A stretch of DNA of 39,367 nucleotides. It comes from Candidatus Rokuibacteriota bacterium (GTDB lineage Bacteria > Methylomirabilota > Methylomirabilia > Rokubacteriales > CSP1-6). The notes under the pieces are model-generated. The model did no database searches. It had not been told where the DNA came from and saw only the letters and a program-made list of their open reading frames with translations. A program made the position numbers and the translations under genes. The stretch is from assembly GCA_003221615.1 (NCBI GenBank), contig QHSQ01000028.1:1-39367 (forward strand), given 5' to 3'. Positions 33,682-39,367 of this stretch are shown here, piece after piece (position 1 is the stretch's first letter; every line of letters starts with the position of its first letter).

Positions 33682-34532
33682 CCTCCGAGCACCCCCGAAT
33701 CACGATCGTCACGCCATCGTACAACCAGGGTCAGTTCCTGGAGCGCACGATCGTGTCGGTGCTCGACCAGCATTATCCGAACCTCGAATACATCGTGATG
33801 GACGGTGGCAGCACCGACAACAGCATCGAGATCATCAAGCGCTACTCCAAGTATCTTGCCCACTGGGTCAGCGAAAGGGACGGCGGGCAGCCCGAGGCGA
33901 TCAATCGAGGCTTCAAGCTCTCTTCTGGAGAAATTCTCGGCTGGCTGAACTCAGATGATCGCCTGGAACCAGGGGGCCTCGAGATCGTCGCCGAGCACGC
34001 ACGACGATTTCCTCAAGCCGGAGCCTTCGTGGGCCACGGTCGCCTCGTCGACACCGCGGGCCGTCAGACGGGTCGCACTCGCCGATCGGAGAATCTTTCT
34101 TTCGAGCGGTTCTGCAACTGGCTGTCGGGCGGGGACTTCATGCAGCCCTCTTGCTTCTTCAGACGCCGAGCCTGGGAGCTCGCCGGGCCCCTCGACGAGT
34201 CCCTGTATTTCGCGATCGATCTCGATCTCTGGCTGCGGATGGCAAGACAGGTCCCGTTTCAGCCAATCGACGCCCTCCTCTCGACCTCTCTCGCGCATCC
34301 GGCGGCGAAGACCGTCGCATCGAGGCATCTCATGACCGTTGAAGCCGCACTAGTCGTCATCAAGGCGGGAGGCGTCGAGTTCGCGAAGAGACCCCTGGAG
34401 GAGATGGCGAGGTCGCTCGCGAGATACGAGGCCATGGCACAGCGAATCTTGAGCCTGCCGCTCGGCCATGTCGGGTGGCGGATCGCGCGACCGCTCCTGA
34501 GGCGGCGCGAGAGGGAGCCGAAGATCCGATGA
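33678..34532 (+). CDS. Family 2 glycosyltransferase (soluble)
   Basis: The product is 284 residues with no membrane segment. [20 protein letters not shown] and [16 protein letters not shown] form the nucleotide-sugar site, [17 protein letters not shown] follows, and [11 protein letters not shown] carries the DxD-like SDD metal motif. [16 protein letters not shown] is the acceptor-side segment common in EPS side-chain transferases. It would add one sugar to the repeat unit on the cytoplasmic face. It is joined to both neighbours by ATGA overlaps. Confidence 0.9.
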   Translation: MTSEHPRITIVTPSYNQGQFLERTIVSVLDQHYPNLEYIVMDGGSTDNSIEIIKRYSKYLAHWVSERDGGQPEAINRGFKLSSGEILGWLNSDDRLEPGGLEIVAEHARRFPQAGAFVGHGRLVDTAGRQTGRTRRSENLSFERFCNWLSGGDFMQPSCFFRRRAWELAGPLDESLYFAIDLDLWLRMARQVPFQPIDALLSTSLAHPAAKTVASRHLMTVEAALVVIKAGGVEFAKRPLEEMARSLARYEAMAQRILSLPLGHVGWRIARPLLRRREREPKIR

Positions 34533-35506
34533 AGACGGCCCTCATCACAGGAATCTCCGGGCAGGATGGCAGCTATCTCGCCGAGCATCTGCTCGGTCTC
34601 GGCTATCGAGTCTACGGCGTCGTCCGTCGAGAGCCTGGAGCGATGCGCTGGCTGGCTCCGATCGCCGATCAGATCGAGCTCCTGTATGGTGATCTGCGCG
34701 ACACGACCTCTCTCGAAGTCGCCTTCCAGAAGGCCTGGCCCGACGAGGTCTACAACCTGGCCGGCCAGGTGTTCGTGCCGACGAGCTGGGAGCTGCCGGA
34801 ACAGACCTTCGACATCAACGTGGGAGGCTTCGCACGGCTCCTCAAAATCGTCGAAGGGCTCAAGCCGGACACGCGCGTGTACCAGGCGTCGAGCTCCGAG
34901 ATGTTCGGGAACGTCGACGGCCGCTGTGACGAGACCACGCCGTTCAACCCGACTTCGCCGTACGGGGTTTCGAAGATGGCGGCTCATCGGCTCTGCGAGG
35001 TTTATCGGCGGCGCGGCATCTACGTCGTCGGCGGCATCCTCTTCAACCACGAGTCGCCGCGCCGGGGCGCCGAGATGGTCACCCGCAAGATCACGAAGGC
35101 GGCCGCGGCGTGGCAGCGCGGCGACCGTAGCAAGCTGAAGCTCGGCAACGTCGGGGCCCGGCGCGACTGGGGATTCGCCGGCGACTACGTCAAGGCCATG
35201 CGCACGATGCTTCAGCAGCCGGCGCCGAAGGATTACGTGATTGGCACGGGCGAGTCGCACAGCGTGGCCGACTTCGTGGCTCAGGTGCTCGTCGAGCTGC
35301 GCGCGCTGAACGCTGGTCGCTTCACCTTCTCGACGATCGATGAGTGCGTGGAGATCGATCCTCATTTGCTCAGGAGTGGCGAGATCCTCGACCTGCGCGC
35401 TGACGCGACGCGGGCGCTTCACGAGCTGGCGTGGAAGCCCGAGGTGGACTTCCCCGAGCTCGTACGAATGATGGTCCGGGCCGAGGTTGAGGCGCTCCGC
35501 CAATGA
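34529..35506 (+). CDS. Second GDP-mannose 4,6-dehydratase-like enzyme
   Basis: The protein is 325 residues, a paralogue of the gmd product at 31711-32700. It keeps [41 protein letters not shown] and [18 protein letters not shown]. The loop that in the first copy reads SNTGRIDHL is EPGAMRWLAPIADQI here, so GDP-mannose contacts differ. It may be a second Gmd, an Rmd-type reductase, or a dehydratase for a different nucleotide sugar. The position between two glycosyltransferase genes argues for an active role in this locus. Confidence 0.85.
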   Translation: MKTALITGISGQDGSYLAEHLLGLGYRVYGVVRREPGAMRWLAPIADQIELLYGDLRDTTSLEVAFQKAWPDEVYNLAGQVFVPTSWELPEQTFDINVGGFARLLKIVEGLKPDTRVYQASSSEMFGNVDGRCDETTPFNPTSPYGVSKMAAHRLCEVYRRRGIYVVGGILFNHESPRRGAEMVTRKITKAAAAWQRGDRSKLKLGNVGARRDWGFAGDYVKAMRTMLQQPAPKDYVIGTGESHSVADFVAQVLVELRALNAGRFTFSTIDECVEIDPHLLRSGEILDLRADATRALHELAWKPEVDFPELVRMMVRAEVEALRQ

Positions 35507-36669
35507 TTTCCGTCCTCCACTTCTCGAATACGCTGGTGCGCGGGGGCGCGGAACAGCACATGCTCACGCTGCTCCGCGGGCTCGACCGGTCGCGCTTCCG
35601 GCCCCACCTGGTCTGCACGCCCGAGGTCGCGGAGAAGATTGGGCCTGATCTGCCGAGCGACGTCGAGCTGCTGCCCCTGCGTCTGCGCAAGCCGAGCGAC
35701 GTCGGCGCTGCGCGCGCGCTCGGACAGTTGCTCCGCGCGCGACGCGTGGACGTCCTGCACTCGCACCTCTTCTATGGGAGCCTCTTCGCGTCGCCTGTCG
35801 GCAAGCTCTGCGGCGTGCCGCTGGTGGTCGAGACGCCTCACGTGCGTGAGCGCTGGCGCCATGGTCTGAAGTCGCGGTTCGTCGTCGATCGCCTCGCTGG
35901 GCGTTTCGTCGATCAATACATCGCGGTCTCGGAGGCCAACCGCCGCTACCTCATCGAGGAGAAGGGCCTGCCGCCGCAGAAAATTGTCGTGATCCACAAC
36001 GGCTGCAACGTCCGGCGCTTCACACCCCACCACCAGGAGCCCGCGGGTCTGCGCCAGAGCCTCGGCTTCGGGAATGACGACCCCGTACTCGTCGTCATCG
36101 GTCGCCTGGAGCCACAGAAGGGCCATCGCGTTCTCCTCGAGGCGCTTCCCGCGGTTCGGCGTGAGTTCCCGGCGGTGCGTGTCGTATTCGTGGGCGAAGG
36201 CGCGCTGAGAGCCGAACTGGAGCACCAGGTCGCGGGCTCCGGGCTGGCCCACGTCGTGCGCTTCGTCGGCCAGCAGTCGAACATTGTCGACTGGTTCGCG
36301 CTCGCAGACGTGACAGTGCTCCCATCGTTCTACGAAGGGCTCCCGCTGGCGGCGATCGAGGCCCTCGCGGCAGGCCGGCCCATTGTCGCCACCGCGGTGG
36401 ACGGCACCCCGGAGGTCGTCGTCGACGGGGCAACCGGTCTCACCGTGCCGCCCGGCGATCCCACGGAGCTCGCCCGCGCGGTCTGCCGCCTTCTGGGCGA
36501 CCCATCGCTCGGTGAGAAGCTCGCTCTCGCCGGACGCGACTGGGTCCTCGAGCGCTTCGCCGAGGACCGGCAGGTCAGGCGGACGGAGGCGCTGTATCAG
36601 CTCGGGCTGGCCCGGCGTGGGCATCTCGTGGACCCCAGGCCCGAGCTCACGGCCGGGGGACACCGATGA
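35503..36669 (+). CDS. Family 4 glycosyltransferase (GT-B)
   Basis: The protein is 388 residues. The N-terminal Rossmann half starts VLHFSNTLVRGGAEQHMLTLL with the Gly-rich acceptor loop. The C-terminal half has VLVVIGRLEPQKGHRVLLEAL, VVFVGEGALRAELE and the EX7E donor motif in PSFYEGLPLAAIEALAAGRP. It is a retaining transferase using a nucleotide sugar, cytoplasmic or peripheral. It is bounded by ATGA overlaps on both sides. Confidence 0.93.
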   Translation: MISVLHFSNTLVRGGAEQHMLTLLRGLDRSRFRPHLVCTPEVAEKIGPDLPSDVELLPLRLRKPSDVGAARALGQLLRARRVDVLHSHLFYGSLFASPVGKLCGVPLVVETPHVRERWRHGLKSRFVVDRLAGRFVDQYIAVSEANRRYLIEEKGLPPQKIVVIHNGCNVRRFTPHHQEPAGLRQSLGFGNDDPVLVVIGRLEPQKGHRVLLEALPAVRREFPAVRVVFVGEGALRAELEHQVAGSGLAHVVRFVGQQSNIVDWFALADVTVLPSFYEGLPLAAIEALAAGRPIVATAVDGTPEVVVDGATGLTVPPGDPTELARAVCRLLGDPSLGEKLALAGRDWVLERFAEDRQVRRTEALYQLGLARRGHLVDPRPELTAGGHR

Positions 36670-37859
36670 AGGACATGATCTGCGAGACGACCGCGCGCCT
36701 GGGCCGCCAGGTCTACCACGACCGTCTGCGCGCGGTGGTTCTCACCGGGAGCCTCGCGCGCAACGAAGCAACCTTCGTCAACGACGGCCAGGGCTGGCGG
36801 CTCCTCGGCGACGCCGAGTTCATGCTCGTCTTCGGGGAGCGCGACGTGCTGCCCTCGGATGCCGATCTCACCGTGATCAGCCGGAAGATCGAAGAGCGCA
36901 TTCGGCGGGATGGTGTTCGCGCCGAAGTCACGCTGAGCGCGCTCGGGCCGAGCTATCTGCGCCGGCTTCCGCCCAGCATCTTCGCCTACGAGCTGCGGGC
37001 GTGCGGCGAGACCGTCGTCGGCGACACCGAGGTTCTCGGACTGATTCGCGAGTTCACGCCCGGCGACATCCCGCTGGAAGACGCCTGGCGCATGCTCGCA
37101 AACCGGCTCGTCGAACAGCTCGAGAGCGGGAACGAGCTGCTGGAGGGACGCCCGACGCTCTCCCCAGGTGCGTACTACCGTACCGTGAAGCTTTACCTCG
37201 ACATGGCGACATCGCTCCTCGTCTTCGTCGGTAGATACGCGCCAACGTACGCTGAGCGCGCGAAGATCCTGGCGTCGTTGGCCGAGCAGCAAGGCCACAT
37301 GACGACATGGCCATTTCCGCTCGGGCCGTTCGCCGACAAGGTGGCCGCCTGCACTGAATGGAAGCTCTCCGTTGCCGATCGCGCTACCGTGAGCCGGGCC
37401 TTCTGGGAAGACGCCGTGGACCATGCCCGGGCGCTCTGGCGATGGGAGCTGGCGCGCCTTCAGGGAGGCGATGCCAATGGGTCCTCTGCACATGTCTTGA
37501 TGGCGCGCTGGATGCAGCGCCAACCGGTGAGGGACCGCCTCCGCGGCTGGGCCTACGTCATCCGCCAGAATGGATGGCACCGGAGCTGGCTCCGCTGGCC
37601 CCAGTGGGCTCGCCTCGCGCTGGCGGCCTCTCCGCGGTACTCGGTCTATGCGGCCGCCTGCGATCTGCTGTTCGCGATCCGCTCGTCGGAGAGCCTCGTG
37701 GCAAAAGGATCGAACGGCAGGTCGTTCTGGGAGGAGCTGAGGCGACAGCTTCCCGTGGTGACCTGTCCGGGCCCGGCGAATGGCCAGCCGCCCTGGCATG
37801 ACCTGGCCACCGACGTGCTCTTCAACTATCGCAAATTTCTCGTGAACACCCGCTCATGA
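36666..37859 (+). CDS. Uncharacterised protein with nucleotidyltransferase-like N-terminus
   Basis: The protein is 397 residues, and I do not recognise the family. The N-terminus resembles the polymerase-beta nucleotidyltransferase fold: AVVLTGSLARNEATF (Gly28-Ser29) then LLGDAEFMLVF (Asp49-x-Glu51 as metal pair), with an unusually long gap. A third acidic residue may be in RAEVTLSALG near 87. The remainder is helical and rich in W and R, with no membrane segment. Possible roles are transfer of a nucleotide or of a phosphosugar to a substrate, or a regulatory role without catalysis. The ATGA coupling to both neighbours ties it to the EPS pathway. Confidence 0.6.
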   Translation: MKDMICETTARLGRQVYHDRLRAVVLTGSLARNEATFVNDGQGWRLLGDAEFMLVFGERDVLPSDADLTVISRKIEERIRRDGVRAEVTLSALGPSYLRRLPPSIFAYELRACGETVVGDTEVLGLIREFTPGDIPLEDAWRMLANRLVEQLESGNELLEGRPTLSPGAYYRTVKLYLDMATSLLVFVGRYAPTYAERAKILASLAEQQGHMTTWPFPLGPFADKVAACTEWKLSVADRATVSRAFWEDAVDHARALWRWELARLQGGDANGSSAHVLMARWMQRQPVRDRLRGWAYVIRQNGWHRSWLRWPQWARLALAASPRYSVYAAACDLLFAIRSSESLVAKGSNGRSFWEELRRQLPVVTCPGPANGQPPWHDLATDVLFNYRKFLVNTRS

Positions 37860-38734
37860 TCACCGTTCACGAGGGCCCGCATAAGAGCTTCTTGCCGAAT
37901 GCGATCCGGTCGCGCATCGCTGCGATAGGCGCCGGAATGTCGTTCAGGTGGTCCGATGTGTTCGACGCCCCGCTACATGACTTTCCGATCCGCGACGAGA
38001 TCCTGTGCCAGTACCTGCCGCTCGCAGCCGGCGCAGACGTTCTGGAGGTCGGGCCGGGCAGTGGTTTCACGGCCTTCCGCCTGGCACGCCGCGTCCGGCG
38101 CGTGACGCTTCTCGACGTCGCGCCACGGGCCGTCGACGAGTTGCGGACGACGCTCGGGAACATTCCGAACATCCAGTTCGTCTGCGCCGACGTGACGGCA
38201 TCCGATCTGCCCGGGCGGCTCGGGCATGCGTTCGACGCGATATTCGGTCTGGATGTGTTCGAATATGTGAAGGACCCGGCCGCGTGCCTCAGCAATCTCG
38301 CCGGTGTGCTGCATCCCGGCGGTGAGCTGCTCCTGACGTTCCCGAACGTGCCCCCGCCGATAGGCGACGGCGTCACGTGGTTCACCAAGCTCTCGGCGCT
38401 CGAGGCGATGGTTGCCGCCGCCGGCTTCACGACGTGGGAGATCTTCGCCGTGCGGCCGCGCCGCTTCGCCGCCGCCGTGTACGCTGCGCTCCACGAATGG
38501 CCGCTGCGGACCTACCGTCGCATACGCGCCGGCGACAAGCATGCTCGCCCGCAGATCTATGAGGCGACGTGGGCATTCCAGCATCGGGAGCGGCTATTGC
38601 CGTTCAAGGCAAGCCTCCATCTGTACTGGACCGTCCTCGGCTGGGCGATGCGACTCAGCGGACGCGTATTCATCGAAGAGCCCGTGGGCGACCGGCCCCT
38701 CGGCCGCCAGCTCGTGATTCGAGCCAGAAAATGA
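37856..38734 (+). CDS. Class I SAM-dependent methyltransferase
   Basis: The product is 292 residues. The SAM-binding motif I is DVLEVGPGSGFTAFRLA (about 61), motif II is VTLLDVAPRAVDEL, and motif IV is FDAIFGLDVFEYVKDP. LHPGGELLLTFPNVPPP follows as the post-IV strand. The N- and C-terminal extensions are not recognisable. In this operon it probably methylates a sugar hydroxyl or carboxyl of the repeat unit. Starts and ends by ATGA overlap. Confidence 0.9.
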   Translation: MITVHEGPHKSFLPNAIRSRIAAIGAGMSFRWSDVFDAPLHDFPIRDEILCQYLPLAAGADVLEVGPGSGFTAFRLARRVRRVTLLDVAPRAVDELRTTLGNIPNIQFVCADVTASDLPGRLGHAFDAIFGLDVFEYVKDPAACLSNLAGVLHPGGELLLTFPNVPPPIGDGVTWFTKLSALEAMVAAAGFTTWEIFAVRPRRFAAAVYAALHEWPLRTYRRIRAGDKHARPQIYEATWAFQHRERLLPFKASLHLYWTVLGWAMRLSGRVFIEEPVGDRPLGRQLVIRARK

Positions 38735-39367
38735 GCTCATCCGATCCACGCTACTCGCTCGAGCCTCTCAGCGAGGACCAGTCCGCGCGCTGGGACGACC
38801 TGATTGCTCCCTATGAGGGTGCTCAGCTGTTCCACCGGAGTCCCTGGCTCGACTACCTCGCGGCCAGCCGAGGCATCGAGGTCCGGCTGTGGGCGATCCG
38901 CGACGCCGAGACGAGCATCGGCTACCTCTGTGGCGGTCTCGTTCGAAAGGGCCCCTTCCTCCTTCTGGGGAGCCCGCTCAAGGGTTGGGGCACCAATTAC
39001 ATGGGCCCGATCATGGACAGCGATGCCGACCCGCTCGGCGTTGTGCGTGCACTGGACGATCTCGCCAAGCGTGAAGACCTTGCGATGACGGAGCTGGAGG
39101 GGCGCGCGCTCAGCGACAGCGTCATGCAGGCCAGCGGCTTCGAGGCTGTACGCAGCTGGACGTATGAAGTCTCGCTCGCGCCGGACGATCCACACCGGAT
39201 GTGGAACACGCTGAGCTCGACGGCGCGCAACCGTATCCGCAAGGCTCTCAAGAACGGACTCACGGTCGAGGACACGGACGATCCGTCGATTGCCGACGAG
39301 TTCTACGACCAGTATTCCGCGCTCGTGAAACACAAGGGCTTTACACCACCCTACCTGCGCGAATACC
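38731..39367 (+). CDS. FemAB/GNAT-like acyltransferase (3' partial)
   Basis: The frame is open from the ATG at 38731 to the window end, giving 212 residues. It reads MSSSDPRYSLEPL, then GAQLFHRSPWLDYLAASRG, an LKGWGTNYMGPI segment, and LSSTARNRIRKALKNGL with the charged helix typical of FemAB-like BioF2 acetyltransferases. XrtA/PEP-CTERM EPS loci carry a FemAB-related protein (TIGR03019 type), which this resembles in position and fold. It may add an aminoacyl or acyl group to an amino sugar. The C-terminal half lies outside the window. Confidence 0.8.
   Translation, partial: MSSSDPRYSLEPLSEDQSARWDDLIAPYEGAQLFHRSPWLDYLAASRGIEVRLWAIRDAETSIGYLCGGLVRKGPFLLLGSPLKGWGTNYMGPIMDSDADPLGVVRALDDLAKREDLAMTELEGRALSDSVMQASGFEAVRSWTYEVSLAPDDPHRMWNTLSSTARNRIRKALKNGLTVEDTDDPSIADEFYDQYSALVKHKGFTPPYLREY

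Noticed and set aside
1-39367. CRISPR arrays, tRNA or rRNA genes, and insertion sequences
   Set aside because: Nothing with spaced direct repeats, cloverleaf-like sequence, or transposase motifs with terminal inverted repeats was seen.

Overview
The window is high-GC bacterial DNA, roughly two-thirds G+C by eye, with dense genes, many GTG starts and several 4-bp ATGA overlaps. No rRNA or tRNA gene is visible, so taxonomy rests on gene content. Orphan molybdenum hydroxylase subunits, family III CoA transferases and a UGSC-type selenoprotein beside a PEP-CTERM-type exopolysaccharide (EPS) locus suggest an uncultivated soil or groundwater lineage such as Rokubacteria/Methylomirabilota. That placement is inference, held with low confidence. 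The sequence is probably a metagenome contig.

Region 1 (1-14 kb) is a mosaic of metabolic genes. It holds the C-terminus of an MDR oxidoreductase, a perfect 19-bp hairpin, a secreted CHRD protein and a TPR protein. These are followed by an orphan xanthine-dehydrogenase-type molybdopterin subunit and a carboxymuconolactone-decarboxylase-family protein. The convergent gene at 4849-6450 (-) looks interrupted by TGA, but the TGA sits in a U-G-S-C motif and is followed by a bacterial SECIS-like hairpin. I annotate it as one selenoprotein of 533 residues with Sec at 94. Next come a family III CoA transferase, a Uma2 nuclease-fold protein, a secreted LVIVD-like protein, two cupins and a COG1237 metallo-hydrolase. 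A 50-bp hairpin-forming repeat occurs just upstream of the Shine-Dalgarno of both the selenoprotein gene and one cupin gene. A DGPF/YciI gene and an ECF42-type sigma factor with a C-terminal TPR-like extension form a recognisable regulatory pair, and a candidate ECF42 promoter precedes the DGPF gene.

Region 2 (13.7-23.5 kb) carries PEP-CTERM/EPS accessory functions. It contains a decayed PEP-CTERM protein fragment and a very large TPR lipoprotein of the PrsT type (minus strand). It also contains a secreted glycoside-hydrolase-like protein with a long Pro/Ala/Thr linker, a sigma-54 activator with a degenerate receiver domain, and an outer-membrane beta-barrel protein.

Region 3 (23.5-39.4 kb) is one long plus-strand EPS operon. 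In order it encodes a small winged-helix protein, a priming sugar transferase broken by an internal deletion and frameshift, and a Wzz/Wzc chain-length tyrosine kinase. A Wza-like export protein, a membrane GT2, a polysaccharide deacetylase and an alkaline-phosphatase-superfamily protein follow. Then come GDP-mannose dehydratase, GDP-fucose synthase, a GT2, a second Gmd-like dehydratase and a GT4. The operon continues with an unrecognised nucleotidyltransferase-like protein, a methyltransferase and the start of a FemAB-like acyltransferase that runs off the window. Together they would build, decorate and export a fucose- or deoxyhexose-containing polysaccharide. The broken priming enzyme means another priming transferase must supply that step if the operon is active, or that the assembly is wrong here.
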